DNA of 64,000 nucleotides from Massilia sp. R2A-15 (GTDB taxonomy: Bacteria > Pseudomonadota > Gammaproteobacteria > Burkholderiales > Burkholderiaceae_D): the NCBI RefSeq assembly GCF_030704305.1, contig NZ_CP131935.1:930001-994000 (forward strand). The letters run 5' to 3'. A program made the position numbers and the translations under genes. Shown here one piece after another: positions 1-10,142 of this stretch. The notes beneath the pieces are model-generated. The model was given only the letters and a program-made list of their open reading frames with translations, made no database searches and was not told where the DNA came from. Positions within the stretch are counted from its first letter, which is position 1, and the number at the start of each line of letters is the position of its first letter.

Positions 1-1127
<1,127 letters not shown>

Positions 1128-1165
1128 GATGGTTTTCCGTTGAATTGCTTGAGTAGTTTGATAAA

Positions 1166-2092
1166 TCAGCGCCCGGAGATTTCGCCGAGCAGCAGGTATT
1201 CGATCAGCGCCTTCTGCACGTGCAGTCGGTTTTCCGCCTCGTCCCACACCACCGACTGCGGGCCGTCGATGACGTCGGCCGACACTTCCTCGCCGCGGTG
1301 GGCGGGCAGGCAGTGCATGAACAGCGCGTCGGGGCTGGCGCGCGCCATCTTCGGCGCGTCCACCATGAAGCCGGCGAAGGCCTGCAGGCGCTCGGCGTTC
1401 TCCTTCTCGTAGCCCATGCTGGTCCAGACGTCGGTGTTGACCAGGTGCGCGCCCTCGCAGGCGTCGGATGGATTGTCGAAGAAGGTGAAGCGCTTGGTGG
1501 CCACCTGCGACATGTCGATGTCGTAGCCCTTCGGCGTGGACACGTTCAGGTGGAAGCCGAACACCTCGGCAGCCTGCAGCCACGAGTACAGCATGTTGTT
1601 GGCGTCGCCGATCCAGGCCACGGTCTTGCCGGCGATCGAGCCGCGGTGCTCGACGAAGGTGAACACGTCGGCCAGCACCTGGCACGGATGGTGTTCGTTG
1701 GTCAGGCCGTTGATGACGGGGACGCGCGAATTGGCGGCGAAGCGCTCGATGATCTCCTGGCCGAAGGTGCGCACCATGATGATGTCGCACATACGGCTCA
1801 TGACCTGGCCGGCGTCTTCGACCGGCTCGCCGCGTCCGAGCTGGCTGTCGCGCGTGTTCAGGTAGATCGCGGCGCCGCCCAGCTGGTGCATGCCCGCCTC
1901 GAACGACAGGCGGGTGCGGGTCGAGTTCTTCTCGAACACCATCACCAGGGTGCGGTCGATCAGCGGGTGGTAGATCTCGTAGCTCTTGAACTTGCGCTTG
2001 ATGATCTTGGCGCGTTCGATCACGTACTCGAATTCGGCCAGCGTGAAGTCGGAGAACTGGAGGAAGTGCTTGATGGGTTTATTGGTGGACAT
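1166..2092 (-). CDS. argF: Ornithine carbamoyltransferase
   Basis: Makes citrulline from ornithine and carbamoyl phosphate in the cytoplasm, the step just before ArgG. The 308-residue length fits the family. Hallmarks are visible: STRTRLSFE (carbamoyl phosphate binding) near residue 55, HPCQVLAD, the DVWTSMG ornithine-binding loop and [11 protein letters not shown] near the C-terminus. The start ATG at 2092 gives [20 protein letters not shown], a normal N-terminus. It is the first gene of an argF-argG unit; a TATAAT box lies about 30 bp upstream. Confidence 0.97.
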   Translation of the reverse strand: MSTNKPIKHFLQFSDFTLAEFEYVIERAKIIKRKFKSYEIYHPLIDRTLVMVFEKNSTRTRLSFEAGMHQLGGAAIYLNTRDSQLGRGEPVEDAGQVMSRMCDIIMVRTFGQEIIERFAANSRVPVINGLTNEHHPCQVLADVFTFVEHRGSIAGKTVAWIGDANNMLYSWLQAAEVFGFHLNVSTPKGYDIDMSQVATKRFTFFDNPSDACEGAHLVNTDVWTSMGYEKENAERLQAFAGFMVDAPKMARASPDALFMHCLPAHRGEEVSADVIDGPQSVVWDEAENRLHVQKALIEYLLLGEISGR

Positions 2093-2123
2093 ACAGGCAA
2101 CTTTTTGAGGCGGCTAGCAGACA

Positions 2124-2152
2124 ATTATAAGGGGTTTGCTGCTCTTCGGGAA
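2124..2152 (-). promoter_or_regulatory. Putative sigma-70 promoter of argFG
   Basis: On the minus strand a perfect TATAAT (-10; 2124-2129) is preceded, with a 17-bp spacer, by the weak -35 hexamer TTCCCG (2147-2152). It ends about 30 bp before the argF start codon. The -10 box is seen directly; use as a promoter is inference. Confidence 0.5.
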
Positions 2153-2162
2153 ACTCGGTGGG

Positions 2163-3014
2163 TTAGGGCGCGGTTGCGGCCGCCGGCGGCGATGCCGTGG
2201 TGGCGCCGATGTCGATGTGGCCGGAATATGCGTCGGAGGGTGCATCCAAGACCAGGGCGGGGTCGCGAACCAGGGCGGCGGATGCGCCGAATGGATGGGC
2301 GTGGATGCCGCATTCAGGCTGGCAGTTCCAGGCGGTTCCGCCGGACGCCGTCAAGTTGATCGAAACCGGTTTCAGGTCCCGCAGTTCGAATCCCATGGGC
2401 GCCGGAAGGTCGGGCATATATCGGGGGATGTTGAGCATATTGTGAATATTTCCCGAATACGTCATGACCAGCGCCCGCGGATTTGCCTGGTAGCGCCGCT
2501 TCACATTGGCCGCCATGATTTCATCGCGGCTCGTTGAAGGGGAAACGGCGCCGGCTTGCTCCTCCAGCACGAACACAGTCAGCGGCAGTCCGCGCCGGCG
2601 CATCGCGCGAAACGACTCCACCATCTCGACGTAGGCGCGGCTGCTCCGGCCATCGGGCAGCCACTGCTTCCAGAACGGCGTCGCGAGGAAGGACCTGCGC
2701 GCACTTTCGCCGCCGTCGGAAGCCAGAAAGGCCGCCAGCGGTTTGCGCTCGGCGGCCGGCAATTCGAGACCGGCAGCGACCGCGTTCCCGCGCGCCAGCG
2801 CGGCGCAAACGAGGCGAGCGAACATGGCGGGCATCTCTTTTGTGCCGTGCAATTCGCCGACCATGACGATCCGGTGACCGGCAATGATGCTCTCCGTCCC
2901 GCGGATGTCGGTGCAGTCCTGGGCCGGCGTGACGGCTGTTGCGCTGGCCGGCGCGCAAGCGGCCGCAAGGAGCAGTGTCAGCAGCGCGATCGGGCGATGT
3001 TTGGCGGATTTCAT
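2163..3014 (-). CDS. Secreted TIKI/ChaN-superfamily-like protein
   Basis: A 283-residue protein with a Sec-type signal peptide (Lys/Arg-rich start, then IALLTLLLAAACAPASA). The mature part has two spaced motifs, VGELHGTKEMP (about residue 52) and TYSGNIHNM (about residue 185). They resemble the GExH and GNxH signatures of the TIKI/TraB and ChaN/erythromycin-esterase-like superfamily of metal- or haem-binding proteins. A Cys-rich patch (WNCQPECGIHAH) near the C-terminus could bind metal. It stands alone between argF and a histidine kinase, both on the same strand. The substrate is unknown and the family assignment rests on two short motifs. Confidence 0.6.
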   Translation of the reverse strand: MKSAKHRPIALLTLLLAAACAPASATAVTPAQDCTDIRGTESIIAGHRIVMVGELHGTKEMPAMFARLVCAALARGNAVAAGLELPAAERKPLAAFLASDGGESARRSFLATPFWKQWLPDGRSSRAYVEMVESFRAMRRRGLPLTVFVLEEQAGAVSPSTSRDEIMAANVKRRYQANPRALVMTYSGNIHNMLNIPRYMPDLPAPMGFELRDLKPVSINLTASGGTAWNCQPECGIHAHPFGASAALVRDPALVLDAPSDAYSGHIDIGATTASPPAAATAP

Positions 3015-3098
3015 GCGCTGGATTATCGGGCAGGATTGCAGGATTTGCCACTTATTTCCATGGAGCCGGCGCCGCTTGACCAGGGCCCGGGTGGCGCG

Positions 3099-5930
3099 TC
3101 AGATCGACGGGTCATCCTGGTCGTGCGCGCCCGGTTTCGGCCGCGGCGCCACCAGCGGCAGGTCCAGCGTGAAGCAGGCGCCCCCGGCCGCGCCGGAGCT
3201 CACCGCGACCTGGCCGCCCAGCAGCACGGTGACGATGTTGTAGCTGATCGACAGCCCCAGCCCGCTGCCGCCCTGTCCGAGCCTGGTGGTGAAGAAGGGA
3301 TCGAAGATGCGGTTCAGGTGCTCGGGCGGGATGCCGACGCCGTCGTCGCGAAATTCGAACAGCACGCGGCCCGCGACCCTTGTTTCGGCCGACAGCACCA
3401 TTCGGCCGCCCCGCTTGCCGCCGAACGCGTGCACCAGCGCGTTGTTGATGAAGTTGGTGACGACCTGGCCGAACGGGCCCGGATAGCTGTCGAGGACAAT
3501 CTGTTCGCCGATCCGCAGTTCGATCTCGTGGCCCGCGCCGCGGATCCGGTTCATCATCGTCGCGACGCTTTCGCGGCATACCTGCAGCAGATTGAACTGG
3601 CGCCGCTGCTCGGTGGTGCGGTCCACCGCGACCTGCTTGAAGCTGTTGACCAGTTCGGCCGCACTGGCCAGGCCGCGCAGCACCAGCACCGACGCCGTCT
3701 TCGTCTCGGCCAGATAGGCCGCCAGGTCGGAGCGGCGCAGGCCGCGCCCGTTCAGCAGGGCCTCCATGTCCTCGGTCTTGGCCTGCATGGTGCTGGCGAT
3801 CAGCAGGCTGTTGCCGATCGGGGTATTGAGTTCGTGGGCGACGCCGGCCATCAGCGATCCGAGCGCGGCCAGCTTTTGCTGCGACGCCAGCTGCGACTGG
3901 GCGTCCTTCAGCTGGCGGTAGGCCGCGGCGTTGTCGAGGGCGATCGCGCCGTACGCGCACAGGGTGCGAAACACCAGCCGCTCTTCCTCGCCGTAGGCGT
4001 GCGAGTGGGGCGCCTGCGCCGCCATCACGCCGATCGCGCGTTCGCCCACGACCAGCGGCACGAACAGGGCGCAGAGGCGATCGTCGCGCGCCACCATGCG
4101 CTGGTCGGCGTCGGGCCAGTGCGGGATGTAGATCTCGCGCCGCTCGCCCAGGCAGCGCACCGACACGGCCTGCTCGTTCGACAGCGGGATGGAACTGGGC
4201 GGCAGCGGGCAGCCCGGCTCGGCGCCGAACGCGCGCTGCAGGTGCGAGCCGCTTTCGTCCGTCAGGTAGACCGTAAGCGTGCTGGCGCCGAGCAGCGCGC
4301 CGGTGTGGCCGGCCAGGACGTCGAACACGGCCCGCGCGTCGAGCTGCGAGGTGATCTCCTGGCCGATCGCTGACAGCCGCGCCAGCGTCTCGCTGGTGCG
4401 CTGCAGCTGCCGGGCGCGCAGCGCTTCGACCCTGGCCAGCTCGCGGTGATGCTGGCCCTCGCTGCGCGCCTGCGCGGTCTGGTGCTGCACCTGCATCGCG
4501 ATGGCGCGGTTGGTGGTTTCCTGCCCGTGGGTTTTCTCGCGCGCGGCGCCGGCGGCCAAGGCCGATTCGTAGGCGCGGGCGAAGTCGCCCGCGGCTGCAT
4601 ATTCGCGCGCCATCGTGTCATGCAGACCCGCGGGTGCGCAATATTGGTCGATGCCGGCGCCGGCCTCCAGCGCCTCGCGCAGATAGTGCAGCGAAGCGGT
4701 CGGTTCCACCATGCCGCGCGGCGCCGGCAGGCTGTGGGAGGCGTGGATCATGGCCATCACCCGCAGCGCATCGATGCGGCTGTGGGCCAGGGTCCGTTCG
4801 GCCGCCAGGGTCATGGCGCTGGCCGCCGCCTCGAGTGCCTCGTCGGCGCGCCCAAGGCGCAGCAGCGCGTGGGCCTGCCCGCGCTTGGCAGTGCTCTGGA
4901 AATCCGATTGGCCGAGCATTTCGGCGCGCGCCTCGAGGGCCTGGAACGTGGCCAGCGCGGCGTGAAAATCATCGCGGTCGAGCGACAGCTCACCCTGGTA
5001 CTGCAGTGCGATGGCGTAGCTGCGCGTGTTCTCCACCGGCTTGAGCGTGGCCAGCGCCTGGTCGAGCATGTCCTGGGCGGCCGCGAGCTGGCCCAGGCGG
5101 CGCAGGGTGTTCGCGCTTTGCATCAGGCAGCCGCTCACGGTCTTCGGCCAGACCGTCGGCCGCGCGAGCGCCAGCGCATTCTGGTGCCATTCGAGCGCGG
5201 TCTGGTGGTCGCCCAGCATCGTGAAGTTTTCGCCGATATTCGAGGCGGCGTTAATTGCGCTGCGCAGCTGGCCGCTTTGCAGCGCCGCTTCGTGGGAGCG
5301 CATGAAGCAGGTAGCGGAGACGCTGAAATCGGCCGCCAGGTTGGCAGCGACCGCTTGAAAGTCGCTGATCCAGGCGGTCAGCGCGGGGTGACCGGCGGCC
5401 CCTGATGCATTCATCCGGTCACCCCAGCGGGCCAGCGCGGCGTCGCGATCTTTCAACAGGAGCGAACGGGCCAGCGCGGCCTCGGCGAGCCGGGCGCGCA
5501 GTTCGTCGCCGCCGTCGCGCGCCGCCTCCGCGGCCAGCCCGAACTGCTGTTCGACGTCGCCATGGTCGCCGCGATCGAGCGCGATCGCGGCGAGCAGCCA
5601 GTATGCGTCGGCGCGCGCGAGCGGGTCGGTGCAGGTGGCGAGGATGGCGCCTGCCCGCGCCAGCGCCTCGTTGAGCGCGCCATTGAGCCAGCAAGACTCG
5701 GCAAACACCAGCGCCATGCGCACCTCGGCCAGCGCGCGTTCCGGCGCGGGCAGGGCGGCGCCGGGAAGCAGGTCCAGCGCTTCGCGGGCCAGGGCGAGCG
5801 CGCGCACGGTATCGCGCTGGCGCAGGTGCCAGGCCAGCGGCAGCAGCGCGTGCAGGCGTTCGGCGCCGTGCAGCGCGGGCAGGGACTGCTCCCAGCGCGC
5901 CACATCTTCATCGACAACGAACATCTCCAT
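3099..5930 (-). CDS. TPR-GAF sensor histidine kinase
   Basis: A 943-residue soluble hybrid sensor. Residues about 1-480 are Ala/Leu-rich helical repeats of TPR type, as in signalling proteins that sense through protein partners. A short coiled coil follows, then a GAF domain (about 520-665). The kinase core has the H box GVAHELNTPIGNS with phospho-accepting His at residue 699 and an HATPase domain with DDGVGIPPEHL, FDPFFTTR and GSGLGLSI boxes. No membrane segment, receiver domain or adjacent response regulator is visible, so it is an orphan kinase with unknown partner. It is followed on the same strand by a secreted TIKI-like gene. Domain calls are firm; the stimulus is unknown. Confidence 0.88.
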   Translation of the reverse strand: MEMFVVDEDVARWEQSLPALHGAERLHALLPLAWHLRQRDTVRALALAREALDLLPGAALPAPERALAEVRMALVFAESCWLNGALNEALARAGAILATCTDPLARADAYWLLAAIALDRGDHGDVEQQFGLAAEAARDGGDELRARLAEAALARSLLLKDRDAALARWGDRMNASGAAGHPALTAWISDFQAVAANLAADFSVSATCFMRSHEAALQSGQLRSAINAASNIGENFTMLGDHQTALEWHQNALALARPTVWPKTVSGCLMQSANTLRRLGQLAAAQDMLDQALATLKPVENTRSYAIALQYQGELSLDRDDFHAALATFQALEARAEMLGQSDFQSTAKRGQAHALLRLGRADEALEAAASAMTLAAERTLAHSRIDALRVMAMIHASHSLPAPRGMVEPTASLHYLREALEAGAGIDQYCAPAGLHDTMAREYAAAGDFARAYESALAAGAAREKTHGQETTNRAIAMQVQHQTAQARSEGQHHRELARVEALRARQLQRTSETLARLSAIGQEITSQLDARAVFDVLAGHTGALLGASTLTVYLTDESGSHLQRAFGAEPGCPLPPSSIPLSNEQAVSVRCLGERREIYIPHWPDADQRMVARDDRLCALFVPLVVGERAIGVMAAQAPHSHAYGEEERLVFRTLCAYGAIALDNAAAYRQLKDAQSQLASQQKLAALGSLMAGVAHELNTPIGNSLLIASTMQAKTEDMEALLNGRGLRRSDLAAYLAETKTASVLVLRGLASAAELVNSFKQVAVDRTTEQRRQFNLLQVCRESVATMMNRIRGAGHEIELRIGEQIVLDSYPGPFGQVVTNFINNALVHAFGGKRGGRMVLSAETRVAGRVLFEFRDDGVGIPPEHLNRIFDPFFTTRLGQGGSGLGLSISYNIVTVLLGGQVAVSSGAAGGACFTLDLPLVAPRPKPGAHDQDDPSI

Positions 5931-5939
5931 CCGGACTGC

Positions 5940-6833
5940 CTAATATAAAGTCTGCGACGACTCGTGCAAGAGTTGGCCGTACAGCGTGTGGCGGAACTTG
6001 GCGATCTTGCCGTCGGCGACCGCGGCCAGCACGGCGCACTGCGGCTCGATCAGGTGGCGGCAGTTGTAGAACTTGCAGCCCCCCAGATACGGCGCGAATT
6101 CGACGAAGGCGCGCTCCAGCATTCCTTCGGTCAGGTGGTACAGGCCGAACTCCTGGAAGCCGGGCGAGTCGATGATCGAGGCGCCGTCCTTCAGCGCATA
6201 CAGGCGCGTGAAGGTGGTGGTGTGCTTGCCGGTGTCGAGCGCGGCGGAGATCTCGCGCACGGCGATGTCGGCGTCCGGCACCAAGAGGTTGATCAGCGAG
6301 GACTTGCCCATGCCGGACTGGCCGATGAAAATCGACGACTGGCCCTCGAGCAGCGGCATCAGGGTAGCGACCGCATGCTCCGGGTTGGCGCGCGCCGACA
6401 CTTCGTGCAGAGGGTAGCCGAGCGCGGTATAGACCTTGAGGCGTTCGCGCGCCTTATCGAGCGACTCGGTCACGTCGGTCTTGTTGAGGATCAGGTGGGC
6501 GTCGATGCCGGCCGCTTCGGCCGCGACCAGCGAGCGCGAAATGAGGTCGTCGGCGAAGCCCGGCTCGGTGGCGACGACGATGAACAAGCGCGTCAGATTC
6601 GCCGCCAGCAGCTTGGACTTGTACTGGTCCGAGCGGTACAGCAGCGTCTTGCGCTCGGCGGTCGATTCGATCCTGGCCTGGTCGGCCGACGTCATCTGCA
6701 GGTGGACGACGTCGCCGACCGCGATGTTGGTCTTCTTGCCGCGGGTGACGCACTGGATTTTGCGGCCATCGACGTCGGCCAGGTAGTGGCGCCCGTGCGC
6801 GGCGATGATGGTGCCGGTGATCGCGCCGCTCAT
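5940..6833 (-). CDS. rsgA: Ribosome small-subunit-dependent GTPase A
   Basis: Circularly permuted GTPase that helps mature the 30S ribosomal subunit and checks its decoding centre. The 297-residue protein has an N-terminal OB fold, then the permuted G motifs in the expected order: NKTD (G4), [10 protein letters not shown] (G1/P-loop) and DSPGFQEFG (G3). A C-terminal zinc knuckle reads [14 protein letters not shown]. Its first four bases overlap the end of the pterin dehydratase gene (ATGA junction), so it is translationally coupled in an M48 protease-phhB-rsgA set read leftward. Confidence 0.97.
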   Translation of the reverse strand: MSGAITGTIIAAHGRHYLADVDGRKIQCVTRGKKTNIAVGDVVHLQMTSADQARIESTAERKTLLYRSDQYKSKLLAANLTRLFIVVATEPGFADDLISRSLVAAEAAGIDAHLILNKTDVTESLDKARERLKVYTALGYPLHEVSARANPEHAVATLMPLLEGQSSIFIGQSGMGKSSLINLLVPDADIAVREISAALDTGKHTTTFTRLYALKDGASIIDSPGFQEFGLYHLTEGMLERAFVEFAPYLGGCKFYNCRHLIEPQCAVLAAVADGKIAKFRHTLYGQLLHESSQTLY

Positions 6834-7162
6834 GCGCCGGCCCGCTGCGCGTAGATTGCGTTGGCCTTGGCGGCGCAGATGAAATCGTTCAGCGAAACCG
6901 CGCCGCCGGCCGAATGGGTGTGGTACGCGACCGCGCAGTGCTGGTACGTCACCGTCAGGGTCGGGTGGTGGTTTTCCTGGTCGATCATCTCGGCCAGCGA
7001 GTTGACGAATCTGATGGTCTCGTGGAAGTCGCGGAAGGCGAACTTGCGGCGCAACTGGCCGTCCTCGATGGCCCAGCCGGGGACTTCGGGCAGCAGCATG
7101 TCGAGCTGGCCGGCATCCAGTTTCGGGGCGCCTTCGACGCAGAATTGATCGAGCAGGTTCAT
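6830..7162 (-). CDS. phhB: 4a-hydroxytetrahydrobiopterin dehydratase (PCD/DCoH family)
   Basis: A 110-residue pterin-4a-carbinolamine dehydratase. Family members dehydrate the 4a-hydroxy pterin formed by aromatic amino acid hydroxylases, or serve as pterin-recycling enzymes in molybdopterin or folate metabolism. The active-site signature ENHHP at about residues 62-66, and THSAGG further on, are intact. It overlaps both neighbours by 4 bp (7159-7162 with the M48 protease upstream, 6830-6833 with rsgA downstream). No phenylalanine hydroxylase lies nearby, so its partner reaction is not shown by context. Confidence 0.92.
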   Translation of the reverse strand: MNLLDQFCVEGAPKLDAGQLDMLLPEVPGWAIEDGQLRRKFAFRDFHETIRFVNSLAEMIDQENHHPTLTVTYQHCAVAYHTHSAGGAVSLNDFICAAKANAIYAQRAGA

Positions 7163-8415
7163 GGGGCCGCCAGGTTGAGTTGACGGATCCGCACCGAGGC
7201 GGGCGGATGGGAGTCGTAGAACGCCGAGTGCAGCGGATCGGGCGTCAGGGTCGAGGCGTTATCTTCGTACATTTTCACCAGCGCCGAGACCAGGTCGCGC
7301 GCGTCGGTGTGGGTGGCGGCGAAGGCGTCGGCTTCGAATTCATGCTTGCGCGAGCTGATCGAGGTCAGCGGCGAGAGCACGAAGGTGAAGATTGGCAGCA
7401 CCAGCATGAACAGGATCAGCGCCATTGCGTCGCTGGCGAGCAGCGGATCGACGCCGAGGCCCGCGTAGAACCAGGTGCGGGTCTTCAGGTAGCCGAGCAG
7501 GGCGAGGAAGCCGAGCGAGACGGCGAACATCACGGCGATGCGCTTGATGATGTGCTTGAGCTTGAAGTGGCCCAGTTCGTGCGCCAGCACCGCTTCGATC
7601 TCCTGCGGCGCGAGGCGCTCGAGCAGGGTGTCGAAGAACACGATGCGCTTGTTGGCGCCGAAGCCGGAGAAGTAGGCGTTGCCGTGGGCGCTGCGCTTGG
7701 AGCCGTCCATCACGAACAGGCCTTTGGAGGCGAAGCCGACGCGCTGCATCAAGCCTTCGATGCGCGATTTCAGGCTGGCGTCTTCGAGCGGGCTGAATTT
7801 GTTGAACAGCGGCGCGATCACGGTGGGGAACAGCACCATCATCAGCAGCTGGAAGCCGCTCCACACCAGCCAGGCGTACAGCCACCACAGCGGGCCGGTC
7901 TTGTCCATCAGGGTCAGCACCACCCACACCAGCGGCAGGCCGATGGCCGCGCCCAGCAGCACGCCCTTGACCATGTCGGCCAGCCACAGGCCGGGCGTCA
8001 TCTTGTTGAAGCCGAAGCGCTCTTCGAGGACGAACTGGCGGTACCAGTCGAACGGCAGGTCGAGCAGGCCGGAGACCGCGGCGAAGGCGGCGAGCAGGGC
8101 GATCTGGTATTTCATGCCGGGGCCGGTCAGCGGCAGCAGGGCCGCGGCCAGCCATTGCAGGCCGCCCAGCAGGGTAAAGCCGACCAGCACGATGCTGGAG
8201 AACAGCAGCGAAGCCAGGCCGAATTTGGTCTTGGCGACCGTGTAGTCGGCGGCCTTCTGGTGCGCGGCGAGCGGGATGCTGGCGGCAAATTCGGCCGGCA
8301 CCGCGGCGCGGTTGGCCAGCACGTGGCGCACGTGGCGGTTTGCCAGCCAGAAACGCAGGATCAAGGTAAAAATCAAGAAACCGACAAACAAAACCGAAAA
8401 CGCGAGTGAATACAT
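7159..8415 (-). CDS. M48 family zinc metalloprotease (Ste24/CAAX-protease type)
   Basis: An integral inner-membrane zinc protease of 418 residues, the size of Ste24-like M48A peptidases. Several hydrophobic segments precede the catalytic motif HELGH (His279, Glu280, His283), and the downstream ligand Glu lies in [11 protein letters not shown]. The N-terminus is a membrane helix ([16 protein letters not shown]) followed by long loops with FNKMTPGLW, typical of this clade. Bacterial members degrade misfolded membrane proteins. It heads the leftward set with phhB and rsgA and is divergent from orn, 47 bp away. Confidence 0.93.
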   Translation of the reverse strand: MYSLAFSVLFVGFLIFTLILRFWLANRHVRHVLANRAAVPAEFAASIPLAAHQKAADYTVAKTKFGLASLLFSSIVLVGFTLLGGLQWLAAALLPLTGPGMKYQIALLAAFAAVSGLLDLPFDWYRQFVLEERFGFNKMTPGLWLADMVKGVLLGAAIGLPLVWVVLTLMDKTGPLWWLYAWLVWSGFQLLMMVLFPTVIAPLFNKFSPLEDASLKSRIEGLMQRVGFASKGLFVMDGSKRSAHGNAYFSGFGANKRIVFFDTLLERLAPQEIEAVLAHELGHFKLKHIIKRIAVMFAVSLGFLALLGYLKTRTWFYAGLGVDPLLASDAMALILFMLVLPIFTFVLSPLTSISSRKHEFEADAFAATHTDARDLVSALVKMYEDNASTLTPDPLHSAFYDSHPPASVRIRQLNLAAP

Positions 8416-8462
8416 TCTGTGCCTGTGAGAAAATGCAGGATTGATTAGGCCAAGAGAGAATT

Positions 8463-9047
8463 ATGTCACAAGCCACTGAAACAACCGAAGGCGCGGTCGC
8501 GCACCGCCCGAATGAATTCAACCTGATCTGGGTGGACCTGGAGATGACCGGCCTGGAGCCGGACACCGACCGCATCATCGAGATCGCCGTGGTCGTCACC
8601 GACATGCACCTGAACACCATCGCCGAAGGCCCGGTGTTCGCGATCCACCAGTCGGACGAGACGCTCGACAAGATGGACGCGTGGAACAAGGGCACGCACG
8701 GTCGCAGCGGGCTGATCGACCGGGTCAAGGCCTCGACCGTGTCGGAAGAGCAGGCCGAGGCGGCGCTGATCGCCTTCCTCAAGCAGTTCGTCCCGGCCGG
8801 CAAGTCGCCGATGTGCGGCAACACCATTTGCCAGGACCGCCGCTTCATGGCGCGCACGATGCCCAAGCTCGAGGCGTTCTTCCACTATCGCAACCTGGAC
8901 GTGTCCACGCTGAAGGAATTGTGCCGTCGCTGGAAGCCGGAGATCGTGGGCGGCTTCAAGAAGCACCAGAAGCACACGGCGCTGGCCGACATCATCGAGT
9001 CGGTGGAAGAGCTGAAGTACTACCGCGAGCATTTCATCAAGCTGTAA
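8463..9047 (+). CDS. orn: Oligoribonuclease
   Basis: 3'-5' exoribonuclease of the DEDDh family that degrades the final di- to pentanucleotides of RNA decay, including pGpG from cyclic-di-GMP turnover. The 194-residue protein shows WVDLEMTGL (Exo I Asp/Glu), [11 protein letters not shown] (Exo II) and [11 protein letters not shown] (Exo III His and Asp). The first 18 residues are an added tail compared with the shortest homologues. A GAGAG ribosome site lies just before the ATG. The 47-bp gap to the divergent M48 protease gene must hold both promoters. Confidence 0.97.
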   Translation: MSQATETTEGAVAHRPNEFNLIWVDLEMTGLEPDTDRIIEIAVVVTDMHLNTIAEGPVFAIHQSDETLDKMDAWNKGTHGRSGLIDRVKASTVSEEQAEAALIAFLKQFVPAGKSPMCGNTICQDRRFMARTMPKLEAFFHYRNLDVSTLKELCRRWKPEIVGGFKKHQKHTALADIIESVEELKYYREHFIKL

Positions 9048-9160
9048 ATCGACGTCCCGTGTGGTGCGGCAAATCGCCGCGCCCGCGGGCCGCTCATACT
9101 CCGGGAAGCCTGGCAATCGTCCGCCAGGTGCGGCCGTGCCGATTAACTTCCCACCTTTCC

Positions 9161-9595
9161 ATGTCCGATATTTCCGAGGCAGAAGCACGTTTGCTCCTGA
9201 GTCGTCCTTTGCGTTGCGAGGGCGATCTCGCGTGGGAGCCTCGCGCTGACGGACGGAAAGGGCGGATCCTGGCTGTCGGCTTGCTCGACGAAACGGGCCT
9301 CGCAACCCCGCTGGTGGTCGAACTTCGCTATATGCATAGCGCACAAGCCGCAACGACCAAGTATGTATTTTCGGTCAAAATTCGCGAACGCTATGGCCTG
9401 CAACGGGTTTATCAACTCGAGGTAACGCAGACGCCGCGCGACCCCAAGGATGTTCATCGAAGATCACACGAGCACATCGGCGACCTCCGCTCGATCGGTC
9501 ACGCGCGATGGCGGCGTTGGAGCTATCATGAAGTGTTGGCGTATTTTTGTGCCCAGACGAACATTACTTTTGATCCCGTTCCTTCACATCCATGA
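9161..9595 (+). CDS. Small protein of a two-gene cassette (DUF6978/TumE-like?)
   Basis: A 144-residue soluble protein of uncertain family. After a charged N-terminus it has strand-like segments (TPLVVELRYMH, KYVFSVKIRERYGLQRVYQLEV), then a His-rich patch (HRRSHEHIGDLRS) and a C-terminal helix. This layout resembles the small nuclease-like proteins of DUF6978 and TumE-type families that travel with antitoxin or DUF1828 partners, which is inference from pattern only. The chosen ATG at 9161 gives a compact domain. The next gene begins 22 bp later in the same direction. Base composition is lower in GC than orn upstream. Confidence 0.6.
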   Translation: MSDISEAEARLLLSRPLRCEGDLAWEPRADGRKGRILAVGLLDETGLATPLVVELRYMHSAQAATTKYVFSVKIRERYGLQRVYQLEVTQTPRDPKDVHRRSHEHIGDLRSIGHARWRRWSYHEVLAYFCAQTNITFDPVPSHP

Positions 9596-9617
9596 GCATT
9601 TTTTTCGCGAGGTAATT

Positions 9618-10034
9618 ATGAACTGCGCCGCGATTTCGGAAATGACCGGCTACGAGTGCTATCCGCTGAGCGAGGACGAGACTGTCGCCGAGATTGCGAC
9701 TCCGTTTAAATACGAGGACGGAGATGACATTTTTGCTTATGTTGAATTTGGACAGGATTTTGTGCGCTTCTTCGACGATGGCGAGGTGTACGACCACTTC
9801 GATGGCCGGGGTGTGTTTTATGGAAAACATCACGACCTCGGGTTTCTGTCCGAAATTGCAACGGCCAACGGCCTTCGCTTCACCGACGAATGCATCATTG
9901 AGATAGCGGCAACGCCGCAAGATGCCGCCGCAGCGTTCGCCAAGTTTATGGCTGCCATGCTGGCCTTTGTCACCTGGGAAAAAGCGTGGGTAGCGAGAGT
10001 GGTGGAACTAAGACTGGTCACTGCCGGCAAATAG
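9618..10034 (+). CDS. DUF1828-like protein
   Basis: A 138-residue acidic protein, start ATG 9618 with a GAGG ribosome site 6 bp upstream. Residues 26-60 (ATPFKYEDGDDIFAYVEF followed by FFDDGEVYDHF) match the tPF..DGD..y.......DdG pattern of DUF1828. The C-terminal half is helical, with a family-like IIEIAATPQDAAAAF stretch. DUF1828 genes often sit beside small toxin-like or nuclease-like partners, and here the 9161 gene is 22 bp upstream. A rho-independent terminator follows at 10053, so the two genes form a closed unit. AT-richer codon use than the flanks suggests acquisition by transfer. The role is unknown. Confidence 0.65.
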   Translation: MNCAAISEMTGYECYPLSEDETVAEIATPFKYEDGDDIFAYVEFGQDFVRFFDDGEVYDHFDGRGVFYGKHHDLGFLSEIATANGLRFTDECIIEIAATPQDAAAAFAKFMAAMLAFVTWEKAWVARVVELRLVTAGK

Positions 10035-10052
10035 GCCGATATTTGCGCTGAG

Positions 10053-10083
10053 CCGCGTCGCACATTGCGCACGCGGTTTTTTT
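10053..10083 (+). terminator. Rho-independent terminator of the two-gene cassette
   Basis: Hairpin with outer arms CCGCGT / ACGCGG and inner arms CGCA / TGCG around a CAT loop, followed directly by seven T residues. It lies 19 bp after the stop at 10034 and closes the unit before the marR promoter. Confidence 0.85.
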
Positions 10084-10093
10084 ACGAACAATT

Positions 10094-10112
10094 TATATCA
10101 TGTCGTGATATA
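10094..10112 (+). promoter_or_regulatory. Probable MarR operator
   Basis: Perfect 7-bp inverted repeat TATATCA / TGATATA separated by TGTCG, 30 bp before the ATG of the marR gene. Spacing and AT-rich symmetry are typical of MarR-family operators, so autoregulation of the marR-ClC pair is likely. Binding is inferred. Confidence 0.7.
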
Positions 10113-10142
10113 TTCTCGCTTTTCCGATTTTCGAACCCTCCG

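Noticed and set aside
1220..2359. Open frame antisense to argF
   Set aside because: Shadow of a complete argF; no family features.
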